From NCBI GenBank assembly GCA_946885335.1, contig CAMPGG010000035.1, positions 1-18,042 of the forward strand: a DNA stretch of 18,042 nt, read 5' to 3'. Each line of letters opens with the position of its first letter. The first letter of the stretch is position 1. Of the stretch, positions 7,268 to 15,800 are shown piece by piece. The DNA is from an uncultured Chitinophagaceae bacterium. GTDB taxonomy: Bacteria; Bacteroidota; Bacteroidia; Chitinophagales; Chitinophagaceae. The notes below the pieces were generated by a model. The model searched no databases and was not told the origin of the DNA. It worked only from the letters and a program-made list of their open reading frames with translations. Position numbers and translations under genes: made by a program.

Positions 7268-8278
7268 TTAACTTCTTCTGCGAGCCAGTGCACCAATTAA
7301 ACCTGCAACCAGTAAACCTCCAACGGTTCGTACCAGGTTCCTGTTTATAGTGGCCCACAATGTAAAACTGCGGTCTACCGCTATATCGTGAAAATTACCA
7401 TAGGCTCCGGGATCACCCTGAACAGGTTCCCATACATTATTTTCCTGGTTTGGTTCAACGGGTTCATTTGTTTGTTGTCCATCAAAACCGGTATTAGCTA
7501 AAACGATATCTGCATACCAGGGAGCAATTTTATTCCCAAGGATAGCCTGGAAAGTAGGATATCCAACCCAAACGCTTCTACGGTTATGCTTAGCCGCAAA
7601 CAGGATTGCTTCCGCCGCTACTTCCGGTTGATACACTTTTCCCATTGGTCTCGGTTTGTTAGGCAATTTGTTTAACACCCAGCCAAACTGGGTTGTATTT
7701 AATGCCGGTAATTGGACCATGCAAGTTTTAATCTTACTGTTATCATGCATCAACTCGGTACGCAACGAGTCGTAAAAACCTTCGATACCATGTTTGGCAC
7801 CACAATAAGCGGATTGTAATGGAATACCCCGATAAGCCAGTGCGGATCCTACAAAAACAATAGATCCGCGGTTACGCGGTCTCATTCTTTTAAGGGCCGA
7901 CATGGTTCCGTATACTGTTCCGAGGTATGTAACATCTGTAACTCTTTTAAATTCATCAGGTGTTATTTTATGAAAAGGAGCAAATACACTGTTCATGGCA
8001 TTATTCACCCAAATATCAATTTCACCCAGTTCCCGTTCAGTTCTTTCTGCAGCGGCTTCTACCTGGTTTGCATCAGCAACATCCGCCTGAATTGCAATAG
8101 CAGTTCCACCAAATTTTTCTACTTCTCTTTTTGTGGCATCCAATTGTTCATTGCTTCGGGCTATCAATGCAATCTTAGCTCCCTGTTTGGCAAACTCCCA
8201 TGCTGTGACCCTGCCCACACCACCACTTGCACCAGTTATTACTACAACTTTTCCTCTAAAATCATCGTTATTTTTCAT
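7268..8278 (-). CDS. SDR family oxidoreductase with C-terminal membrane anchor
   Basis: A 336-residue classical short-chain dehydrogenase/reductase. The Rossmann nucleotide motif TGASGGVG is at 15-22, Arg41 after the second strand suggests NADP(H), and NNA is at 92-94. The catalytic Ser145 sits in VGSALAYRG and the YxxxK in QSAYCGAKHG (Tyr158, Lys162). The usual catalytic Asn position reads VTYLG, giving Thr117. The distinctive phrases VGSALAYRGIPLQSAYCGAK and MVQLPALNTTQFGW mark a recurring SDR subfamily whose substrate I do not know. The last ~25 residues (TVGGLLVAGLIGALARRRS) form one hydrophobic helix ending in arginines, so the enzyme is probably tethered to the inner membrane. It is tail-to-tail with the SPW-like gene (6 bases apart). 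The hypothetical gene upstream is on the same strand, 95 bases away. Confidence 0.9.
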   Translation of the reverse strand: MKNNDDFRGKVVVITGASGGVGRVTAWEFAKQGAKIALIARSNEQLDATKREVEKFGGTAIAIQADVADANQVEAAAERTERELGEIDIWVNNAMNSVFAPFHKITPDEFKRVTDVTYLGTVYGTMSALKRMRPRNRGSIVFVGSALAYRGIPLQSAYCGAKHGIEGFYDSLRTELMHDNSKIKTCMVQLPALNTTQFGWVLNKLPNKPRPMGKVYQPEVAAEAILFAAKHNRRSVWVGYPTFQAILGNKIAPWYADIVLANTGFDGQQTNEPVEPNQENNVWEPVQGDPGAYGNFHDIAVDRSFTLWATINRNLVRTVGGLLVAGLIGALARRRS

Positions 8279-8373
8279 CTGTATTTTTTTTATTGTTTTT
8301 GCCAGATGTAATTCGCCTATTACATTTTGTGGTATTTCAAATTTGATAATGGCTCATTTCATCATCTAATCTT

Positions 8374-9009
8374 TTAATGTTCTGTCTGTTTTTCCTCTTT
8401 TTCAATCAGGGCACTGGCCAGAGATTCCCACTGTAATTTGGCACCCCCACCTACTCCAAATGCTCCAATAATGGTATTTCGTATTTTATCCGGAATCGTA
8501 TCGCCACTGGTATTGGGTTTTGTATTACGGTCATAGATACCCGCAGTTACAACATTATTTTTTCGGCTGACTGAAAACGTACTGGTTGATTCTGGTGAAA
8601 AGAAATGGGAGACATGTTCCGTATGTTTTTCAGGGTTTGTAGCCGGGCGTACGGTAAAAGCAATACTCTCAAATCCCGGTTCCTGTTTTTCTACAAAGTC
8701 TTCAATTTGTATCCAGTCAAAACCACCACCACCTTTTGAACCCGGGCCGGGAATATCAATTTTAAAATGATCGCCTTTCTGCGCTGTCCTGGCAACTGGT
8801 TTTCCCGTTGCATCCCGCAAGGAGAATTCAGCGGTGAGTTTGCCGGCAATTTCATGCCACCTGTTTACATCAACCAAACGTTGCCTGGCTATTTGGTAAA
8901 AACGAATCGCTTCATCTTCATTTGGGAGTTCAATTGATTTTTCCGTATCAATGGGCACACCTTTTTCCTGTTCAGGAAGTACCTGGTTTTTAAAATCATC
9001 TTTGTCCAT
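8374..9009 (-). CDS. hypothetical soluble protein (211 residues)
   Basis: I do not recognise this family. The protein is hydrophilic, with no signal peptide or membrane segment. Its N-terminus is acidic (MDKDDFKNQVLPEQEKG). A helical-looking stretch DEAIRFYQIARQRLVDVNRW (about 33-52) is followed by a segment with PVARTAQKGDHFKIDIPGPG and a four-glycine turn before FDWIQIEDF. A strand-rich part follows (FESIAFTVRPATNP, HVSHFFSPESTSTFSVSRKN), then a glycine-rich IIGAFGVGGGAKLQWESLA and a charged tail. The conserved-looking aromatics and glycines and the good codon use support a real gene. It lies upstream of and parallel to the SDR gene, and is divergent from the small ORF and membrane protein to its right. 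Some role linked to those neighbours is possible, but nothing in the sequence names it. Confidence 0.75.
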   Translation of the reverse strand: MDKDDFKNQVLPEQEKGVPIDTEKSIELPNEDEAIRFYQIARQRLVDVNRWHEIAGKLTAEFSLRDATGKPVARTAQKGDHFKIDIPGPGSKGGGGFDWIQIEDFVEKQEPGFESIAFTVRPATNPEKHTEHVSHFFSPESTSTFSVSRKNNVVTAGIYDRNTKPNTSGDTIPDKIRNTIIGAFGVGGGAKLQWESLASALIEKEEKQTEH

Positions 9010-9020
9010 GTTATTGATTT

Positions 9021-9037
9021 TAGATAATTACTATCTA
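9021..9037. promoter_or_regulatory. inverted repeat in a divergent promoter gap
   Basis: TAGATA-ATTAC-TATCTA is a 6-bp inverted repeat with a five-base centre. It sits in the 32 bases between the minus-strand hypothetical start (9009) and the plus-strand small ORF start (9042), where both promoters would have to overlap. It could be an operator controlling both directions. It is short and AT-rich, so chance is a real alternative. Confidence 0.25.
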
Positions 9038-9041
9038 TAAG

Positions 9042-9158
9042 ATGGATAAAAAATATGCCAGCACATTTTCCTGCATCAATATAGCGGAGCTTGTTTCTTT
9101 TTTTGCCAGTATGGTTTTTGCAATAGGAAAATTATTTGACAGTTTAAAAGGAAAATAA
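9042..9158 (+). CDS. 38-residue small ORF, stop/start-coupled to next gene
   Basis: ATG at 9042 opens a 38-codon frame ending in TAA at 9156-9158. That TAA shares its last base with the ATG of the following gene (TAATG), a classic coupling arrangement. The product begins MDKKYASTFSCINIAELVSF, continues with a hydrophobic run (FFASMVFAIG), and ends in a short basic tail (KLFDSLKGK), so it could be a tiny single-pass membrane peptide. It fills nearly the whole gap between the divergent genes. Two readings are open: a genuine small protein, or a leader ORF that controls translation of the membrane protein after it. I do not recognise the peptide. Confidence 0.45.
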   Translation: MDKKYASTFSCINIAELVSFFASMVFAIGKLFDSLKGK

Positions 9159-9631
9159 TGAATTCACGGACCATAACGAGAGGAATAGGATTATTTGGAA
9201 ATGCCTTGGGTAAAGGACTGCTGGCAGGACTTGCCGGTACTGCGGCCATCACCATTTCTCAAATGATTGAAATGAAGATAACCGGCCGCAAACCAAGTGA
9301 AGCACCGGCAAAAGCAGCCACCAAAGTGTTGGATGTTAAAGCAATCAATATACAGCACCGGCCAAAATTTTCGCAGGAAGTACATTGGGCATATGGAACT
9401 TCCTGGGGTGTAACCCGGGGTTTGCTGGCATTGTCAGGATTAAAAGGATGGGCCGCTACAGCTATTCATTTTGGTGCCGTAATGGGTACGGCTATGGTCA
9501 TGACGCCGGCATTAAAAGTAGCGCCGCCTGTAAAAGAATGGGGTGTAAAAGGAATACTAACAGATGCTATGCATCATGCAGTATATGCATTGGCCGCAGG
9601 ATTATTTTTTGATGCTATAAATGATGATTGA
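9158..9631 (+). CDS. small membrane protein, DUF1440/YagU-like in style
   Basis: A 157-residue protein with about three hydrophobic segments: a Gly/Ala-rich helix near 15-35 (GKGLLAGLAGTAAITISQMI), one near 98-116 (ATAIHFGAVMGTAMVMTPAL) and one near 135-153 (DAMHHAVYALAAGLFFDAI). The opening G-L-AGxAGT pattern, the VHWAYGTSWG stretch in the middle and the paired histidines of DAMHHAVYA recall DUF1440-type inner membrane proteins such as YagU; this likeness is by eye and uncertain. The ATG overlaps the stop of the preceding small ORF by one base. It ends 34 bases from the stop of murF, which runs the other way. Function is unknown; location is probably the inner membrane. Confidence 0.65.
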   Translation: MNSRTITRGIGLFGNALGKGLLAGLAGTAAITISQMIEMKITGRKPSEAPAKAATKVLDVKAINIQHRPKFSQEVHWAYGTSWGVTRGLLALSGLKGWAATAIHFGAVMGTAMVMTPALKVAPPVKEWGVKGILTDAMHHAVYALAAGLFFDAINDD

Positions 9632-9647
9632 CAGTTTTCTAATTCAC

Positions 9648-9669
9648 ATGATCTTAACCGTTAGATCAT
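9648..9669 (+). terminator. weak hairpin between convergent genes
   Basis: ATGATCT (9648-9654) and AGATCAT (9663-9669) pair around an eight-base loop, 17 bases after the membrane-protein stop. A T-rich stretch (TTATTTTTTCC) follows on the plus strand, a few bases further on. The 3' half of the stem overlaps the stop codon of murF. The stem is AT-rich, so this is a weak terminator candidate for the plus-strand gene only. Confidence 0.3.
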
Positions 9670-10949
9670 TCCATTATTTTTTCCATTTGCATGCTTCGCG
9701 ATCCTTTAACCAGGATATGGCTATCATGAATTTCAGCTTTTTGAAACCATTCTTTGGCTTGTATTGAATTATCGAATTGCAGGTAGGGGTGACCGGATTT
9801 TTTGAACCCTTCCCCAACAAGCGCAACATATTTCCAGGGATGTTTTTTAATTTCTTCAACCAGGGCTTTGTGTTCATTTTCGGTTTCCGGTCCCAGTTCG
9901 GCCATGCTGCCTAATAACAAAATTTTGTTTTTGGAGTTGATACGTGCAAAATGCTCAATGGCCAGTTTCATGCTGCTTGGATTAGCATTATAAGCATCCA
10001 TGATCACCTGGTTGCTACCTATTTGCACTACCTGTGATCGGCTGTTTGCCGGATGATAATTTTCAATAGCAGCCACAATTTTTTCATCCGGTACTTTAAA
10101 ATAATCACCAATCGTAACTGCGGCAAGTACATTGGGTAAATTATAATCACCCGCTAAATGGGTATGTATGAGTCCATTGTTTAAACCTTGGGTAATCTTA
10201 ACCTGCATATAGGGTAATGATTGGGTTACATGTCCTTTTACATGTACATCTTCCCCAGTTCCATATTTTATAATTCCACTGATACCCTTGCTCATTTGTT
10301 GCAGGTAGTCATAATCCCACATTACAAATGCATATCCATGTGTCAGTGTCCTGAGATAATCAAATAATTCTCCTTTTGCTTTTTTTACGCCTTCCAAACT
10401 TCCGAATCCTTCCAGGTGAGCTTTTCCGCAATTGGTAATCAGGCCATGGGTTGGTAAGGCAATTTTGCAATAAGAAGCGATTTCCCCGGCATGATTTGCA
10501 CCCATTTCAATAATGGCCATTTCTGTATCTGCAGGTATCCGTAAAATCGTAAGAGGTACACCAATATGGTTATTCAGGTTGCCAGCAGTTGCCGTTGTTT
10601 TATAATGGGATGATAAAACAGCGTGAACCAGTTCTTTTGTAGTGGTTTTACCATTGCTGCCGGTAATGGCTATAACGGGAATGGACAGCTGTTTTCGATG
10701 ATGCAAAGCCAGCTCTTGCAACGCTTGTAAAACATCTGGCACCAAAATGGTTTTCCCTTCTATTGAAAATTCATCTTCATCTATAATTGCATAACTGGCC
10801 CCCGCATCCAATGCTTGTTTGGCAAAATGGTTACCATTGAAATTGGGTCCTTTCAACGCAAAATACATGTCTCCATTTTTCAACTGGCGGGTATCGGTTT
10901 GTACTGAATTATATTGTTGATAGATTTTATAAAGTTGTTCGATATTCAT
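9666..10949 (-). CDS. murF: UDP-N-acetylmuramoyl-tripeptide--D-alanyl-D-alanine ligase
   Basis: MurF adds the D-Ala-D-Ala dipeptide to UDP-MurNAc-tripeptide using ATP, the last cytoplasmic step in making the peptidoglycan pentapeptide precursor. The 427 residues fit the family. The N-terminal substrate domain shows DTRQLKNGDMYFALKG (about 19-34). The ATP-binding loop ITGSNGKTTTKE spans about 95-106. TAGNLNNHIGVPLT and IIEMGANHAGEI are the following Mur-ligase motifs. HLAGDYNLPNVLAA lies between the central and C-terminal domains, and MDAYNANPSSM is the MurF signature. The C-terminal domain includes LLLGSMAELG and ends in LVKGSRSMQMEKIME. It lies downstream of gldJ on the same strand, but a strong terminator separates them, so it probably has its own promoter. 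Confidence 0.96.
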   Translation of the reverse strand: MNIEQLYKIYQQYNSVQTDTRQLKNGDMYFALKGPNFNGNHFAKQALDAGASYAIIDEDEFSIEGKTILVPDVLQALQELALHHRKQLSIPVIAITGSNGKTTTKELVHAVLSSHYKTTATAGNLNNHIGVPLTILRIPADTEMAIIEMGANHAGEIASYCKIALPTHGLITNCGKAHLEGFGSLEGVKKAKGELFDYLRTLTHGYAFVMWDYDYLQQMSKGISGIIKYGTGEDVHVKGHVTQSLPYMQVKITQGLNNGLIHTHLAGDYNLPNVLAAVTIGDYFKVPDEKIVAAIENYHPANSRSQVVQIGSNQVIMDAYNANPSSMKLAIEHFARINSKNKILLLGSMAELGPETENEHKALVEEIKKHPWKYVALVGEGFKKSGHPYLQFDNSIQAKEWFQKAEIHDSHILVKGSRSMQMEKIME

Positions 10950-10953
10950 TTGA

Positions 10954-10961
10954 CAAATTTA
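10954..10961 (-). promoter_or_regulatory. candidate Bacteroidota -7 box before murF
   Basis: On the minus strand the sequence TAAATTTG matches the Bacteroidota -7 consensus TAnnTTTG exactly and ends four bases before the murF ATG. A TTTG-type -33 box at the usual distance is not present. If used, it would give an almost leaderless transcript. An eight-base match with four free choices in AT-rich DNA can easily be chance. Confidence 0.2.
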
Positions 10962-11034
10962 GGTTATCAACGTTCTATTTTAATTCCACTATCATTGAAA
11001 AACTTAATATCCTATTTCAAAAAAATTGTTCCAT

Positions 11035-11064
11035 AAAAAAAACCCTCCGCATGCGGAGGGTTTT
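11035..11064 (-). terminator. strong intrinsic terminator after gldJ
   Basis: CCCTCCGCATGCGGAGGG (11043-11060) is a perfect palindrome forming a seven-pair GC-rich stem with a CATG loop. On the minus strand it is followed by eight T residues (11042-11035) and preceded by four A residues. It lies 18 bases after the gldJ stop and before murF, so it should end gldJ messages. The plus-strand side also has TTTT, but no plus-strand gene runs into it. Confidence 0.92.
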
Positions 11065-11082
11065 GAATTTTATTTTAAAAAG

Positions 11083-12630
11083 TTATCTTTTTTGTCTGCG
11101 AGTTTTAAACCAGTTACCGGTTTTACGCTTTGGACCTTCGGGGCTTCCCATTCTGTCCATGGCGCAACGGAAACCAATGGTGCTGCTTGCCTGGTCTTCT
11201 TCCAGGTAACGGCGGGTGCCCGGACTTAACCAATAGGCCCTGTCATTCCAGCTTCCACCTTTGTATACTCTTGATTTATCACTTACTAATGTAGTTAATC
11301 CATAACCATAAGATGCCTGTGAAACAGAGTCACCATCCAGGTAGTTGATCACATTACCACGTTGGTAGTTACGGCGATCTTTACTTTCTTCATCTGTAAC
11401 TGCAACCATTTTAACGCGACCTAAGCTATCAATTTCAGCTTCGCCCACATCGTTTTTATATAATTTCATATACTGGTTACCACGGAATGGTGAAACATCA
11501 TCAGCATCCAACAAGGTGAGGGGACGATAAACATCCGATACCCACTCTGATACGTTGCCAGCCATATTGAATATACCAAAGCCATTAGCGTAAAACGAAT
11601 TTACAGGAGCAGTATAAATTGCACGGTCATTTAAACCACCTGCAACACCGGCATTATCACCAGATCCACGTTTGAAGTTTGCCAGGAACTGACCTTGCCA
11701 GCTTCCATGACGGGTATCACGTAAACCATTATAGTTTTGAGCCCATGGATATACTTGTTTATTACTGATCAACTCTTCACCTCTTTTACCTTCTTTAGTG
11801 CTGGGTCTTGGATTTTGGTTGATATAACCATAAGCCGCATATTCCCACTCAGCTTCGAAAGGTAAACGGTAATCAGGTAATAAGATACCATCTTCCATAT
11901 TTACAGTGGTACGTGGTGTACCCATTGGAGAGATCAGTTTATCTTTTTTACTCACTTTACCTGGAGCAGCCTGGTAAAGACCTAATAAGTAAGATTTAGT
12001 AGTAAAGTTATTTTCCTGTTGTTGTCCCTGGATGCCTTGCTTATTTGCATAACCTTTGTTCATCAGGATGCCTTCGTTTACACGATCGCTTCTCCATAAA
12101 CAAAAATCATATGCTTGTCTCCAGGTTACACCTACAACCGGGTAGTCATTAAAGCCCGGGTGGCGAAAATAATATTCAACCAAAGGCTCATTATAACTAA
12201 GCTCACTACGCCAAACTAATGTATCAGGCAGTGCTGCATCTAAAATGGCCCTGTTGCCTGGGTCTGCTTCCGGATCAAAAACCCTGGATAACCAGTGAAT
12301 ATATTCACGGTAATGCACGTTGGCTACTTCAGTACGGTCAATGTAAAAAGCAGGTACGGTAACACGGCGCGGAATATTATTCCAATCACCCATTACATCC
12401 TCTTCTGTTTGACCCATGGTAAAAGTACCACCCTGGACAAATACAAGTCCCGGACCGGAACCTTGTTCTTTGGATTTTGCTACCTGGTAGCTACCCATAT
12501 CCTTGTCATTGTAATTCCAACCAGTGACATCAGATTTGTCGTACTTCTTTTTACCAAACAAACCTTTCCCTTTACAGGAGGCTAATAACACAACGCTTGA
12601 TAGAAGAATGGCTAAGTTTTTCAATTTCAT
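11083..12630 (-). CDS. gldJ: gliding motility / type IX secretion lipoprotein GldJ
   Basis: GldJ is an outer-membrane lipoprotein needed for gliding and for type IX secretion in Bacteroidota, where it stabilises other Gld proteins. The 515-residue product begins with a lipoprotein signal peptide with lipobox LLAS-Cys19. A SUMF1/formylglycine-generating-enzyme-like domain follows, with FVQGGTFTMG (about 65), AFYIDRTEVAN, YPVVGVTWRQAYDFC, RLPFEAEWEYAAYG, FNMAGNVSEWVSDV, VYKGGSWNDRAYW and IGFRCAMD near the C-terminus. The catalytic cysteine pair of true formylglycine enzymes is not present where it would lie, before the IGFRCA segment (RRYLEEDQASST), so a structural role is likely. The short basic tail is RRQKR. 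GldK is a paralogue with the same domain but normally sits with gldLMN. The divergent porU-porV pair identifies this gene as gldJ. Confidence 0.92.
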   Translation of the reverse strand: MKLKNLAILLSSVVLLASCKGKGLFGKKKYDKSDVTGWNYNDKDMGSYQVAKSKEQGSGPGLVFVQGGTFTMGQTEEDVMGDWNNIPRRVTVPAFYIDRTEVANVHYREYIHWLSRVFDPEADPGNRAILDAALPDTLVWRSELSYNEPLVEYYFRHPGFNDYPVVGVTWRQAYDFCLWRSDRVNEGILMNKGYANKQGIQGQQQENNFTTKSYLLGLYQAAPGKVSKKDKLISPMGTPRTTVNMEDGILLPDYRLPFEAEWEYAAYGYINQNPRPSTKEGKRGEELISNKQVYPWAQNYNGLRDTRHGSWQGQFLANFKRGSGDNAGVAGGLNDRAIYTAPVNSFYANGFGIFNMAGNVSEWVSDVYRPLTLLDADDVSPFRGNQYMKLYKNDVGEAEIDSLGRVKMVAVTDEESKDRRNYQRGNVINYLDGDSVSQASYGYGLTTLVSDKSRVYKGGSWNDRAYWLSPGTRRYLEEDQASSTIGFRCAMDRMGSPEGPKRKTGNWFKTRRQKR

Positions 12631-12809
12631 AGTTATATTGCTTAATGCTGGGTTTTGGAATAAATTAAACGTAACGGGAAACCTAATATTGTATGCTCAC
12701 GTTTGTTTTATTTTAAAAACCGGCCTGCGAATATATGATTTTCAAAATATTATCATCCAGGTTTTAAATTGCCGGAAATTGAGGATAATACCTTAATTAT
12801 GGGTTGTTT
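12631..12809. promoter_or_regulatory. divergent gap between gldJ and porU
   Basis: This 179-base AT-rich gap separates two divergent secretion genes, so it must hold the promoters of both unless transcription starts further inside. I searched both strands for the Bacteroidota pattern TTTG - about 19 bases - TAnnTTTG and found no match with both boxes and correct spacing. A 5-bp inverted repeat CCGGC/GCCGG (12720-12724/12771-12775) brackets the AT-rich centre. Nothing coding is seen in it. Confidence 0.45.
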
Positions 12810-15800
12810 ATGGTGAGAATCCTTCTCTTATATTGCTGCTTATGTGTATTTGTGTCAACCCGGGCACAAAGAACTTATGCCCCGCATTCTGTGTTAGCAA
12901 CTGGAAATTGGTTTAAGGTAGCTGCTAACCAGCCTGGTATTTATAAAATGGATATTCCCTTTTTAGCTGGTTTGGGTTTAAACGTAAACGGAGTGCCTTC
13001 GTCATCCATCCGGGTTTTTGGAAACGGCGGTGGCATGCTGCCGGAAGCAAATACTATTTCCCGGCCGGATGACCTCCGGGAGAATGCTATCATGATTATG
13101 GATGGGGGAGATGGGATATTGAACGGGAACGATTACGTCCTTTTCTATGCAAATGGTCCCCATTATTGGGTGAAAGATTCAGTAAACCGGCAATTCATAC
13201 ATCAAAAAAATCTGTATAGTGATCAGTCCTTTTATTATGTAACTGTACAAGGAACGGGTAAAAGAGTTCAACCTGTTAATAGTGTAGGTGGATCGCCTGT
13301 CGATATCGATAGTTATGACTTCCGCTATTTTTATGAATTGGATTCAGTAAATTTTTTAGGCAGTGGGAAGGATTGGTTTGGAGAGGAATTTGCTGATGCG
13401 CCAGGGAAAACCGTTTTTCGACAGTTCCCTGTTCCTATTGTTAACCGGTTATCAACTCAGCCTGTACACTTGGTAAGTAACCTGGTTTCCCGGTCTGTTG
13501 GTTCCGCCAGTTCCTTTGATATCAGGATAAACAGCCAGGCAGTTCAGCAAGTAAATATTCCTGCGGTTGGAACGGTCATTCATGATGTTTTTGCCCGGCA
13601 ACAGGAGGTTGCAACCGGGGCGTCACCCATTGCGGATACATTGGCCATCCAATATCATTACGTGCCGGCCAGTTTTAATGCACAGGGCTGGTTAAACTGG
13701 TTTCGTGTTTTTGCCCGATCTCTTTTAGCCATGCCAGCAAACGGCCAGTTATTATTTCGTGATTGGCAATCTGTAGGTAATAGCAGGGGAAATTTCAGGA
13801 TTGCAAATGCCGGTGACAATCTTATGGTTTGGGATATCACAGATGTTGCAAATCCAATAAATAATGCTGGGGAGAAGCAGGGAAATACTTTTCAATTCGA
13901 TGCTGACTGCCGGGAGTTAAAAGAATATGTGGCATTTTATCCTAATCAAACATATATTCCAGTGGCAATGGGTAAGGTTCCTAACCAGGATCTTCATCAT
14001 GTTTCAGCAATTGATTATTTACTTGTAACTCATCCATCCCTGTTGAACCAGGCAGAAAGATTAGCATCTTTTCATCAGCAAAAAAATAATTTAAGAACAC
14101 GAGTGGTTACAACTGACCAGGTCTTTAACGAGTTTTCTTCCGGCACTCCAGACCCAACGGCTATTCGGGATTTTGTAAAAATGTATTTTGATAAAGCTGG
14201 AGAACTAGGAGATACCATAAAATATCTTTTACTTTTTGGAGATGCTTCCTTCGACTTTAAAAACCGTTTGCTGAACAACACGAACCTGGTGCCGGCGTAC
14301 CAAAGTGCTAACTCGCTGGATCCGCTTTCTACCTACGTTACAGATGATTTTTTTGGTTTTTTGGAAGATGAGGAAGATATTAATTCAGGGTTAAGGATCA
14401 ATACGCTGGATGTTGGGATCGGCCGTATACCGGCATCTAATTTGGAACAGGCCAAAAATTATGTAGATAAAGTAATTGCTTATCATGCTGATCAAAGTTT
14501 AGGTCCATGGCGTAATCAACTCAGTTTTATTGCAGATGATGAAGACCAGAACCTGCACCTGAATGATGCTGAAATCATCACCAAAACCGCCAGCGAAACC
14601 AATGAATTATTTAATGCTGCAAAAATATATTTGGATGCCTTCAGGCAGGAGTCATCACCGGGTGGAAGTTCTTATCCGCAGGCTACTGATGCCATAAACA
14701 ACCAGGTTTACAATGGTACATTGATCTGGAATTATAATGGACATGGCGGGCCATTCCGCCTGGCCGAAGAAACAATTCTTGACCAGCAATCAGTTAATGC
14801 CTGGCAAAATGCCAACAAACTTCCATTGTTTATTACTGCCACTTGTGATTTTGCGCCATATGATAATCCAACTATTGCATCGTTAGGTGAGAATATTTTA
14901 TTAAGACCGGAAACCGGGGGTATTGCATTAATGACCACAACACGGGTTGTATTTGCATACAGTAACCGGATCATGAATGATAATTATATAAAATTTGCCC
15001 TGGAGCCAAAACAGGGTAAAGAATACCTGAGCCTGGGAGAAGCAGTCAGGGCGGCAAAAAATTATACATACCAGACATCAGGCGATGTTACCAATAACAG
15101 GAAGTTTACTTTGCTGGGCGACCCGGCATTAACGTTAGCATTTCCAAAATTGAATACACAAATTACCAGCATCAATGGGCTGGATCCTGTCATAAAACCA
15201 GATACTTTAAAAGCAACTGATAAAGTAACAATGGAAGGAGTTGTGACGGACCTGTCAGGGAATATTTTGAATTCTTTTAATGGAACAGTTTATCCAACAG
15301 TGTATGATAAAGAGCAAACAGTTTATACGCTGGCCAATGATCCCGGCAGCCAGGTAGTGGGTTTTAATAGCAGGCAGAATATTTTATATAAGGGAAAGGC
15401 TTCGGTTACGAATGGCCGTTATACATTCAGTTTTAAAATGCCGAAAGACATTCGTTACAATTTCGGGAATGGAAGAATCAGTTTGTATGCCGAGGATGGA
15501 TCAGAAGATGCTAACGGTTTAGAAAACCGCGTCATCATTGGGGGAATCGGCGACCAGGCCAATGATGATAAAGAAGGTCCGGAAATAAAGGCTTTTTTGA
15601 ATGATGATCGTTTTGTGGATGGAAGTTTAGTAAATGCCCAACCCATTTTGATTGTAAAGCTGGCCGATTCATCGGGCATCAATACTGCCGGGACAGGCAT
15701 TGGTCATGACATCATTGCTACCCTGGATGAAGATAACCGCCGGTATTTTGTTTTGAATGAATTTTATGAATCTGCCCTGGACAGTTACCAGCAGGGAACT

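Noticed and set aside
11083..12630. Annotation as a formylglycine-generating (sulfatase-modifying) enzyme
   Set aside because: The catalytic cysteines are absent, the protein is a lipoprotein, and the porU-porV neighbourhood identifies it as GldJ.
12804..12809. TTG start of porU two codons upstream
   Set aside because: The ATG at 12810 gives a normal signal peptide; the TTG adds nothing.
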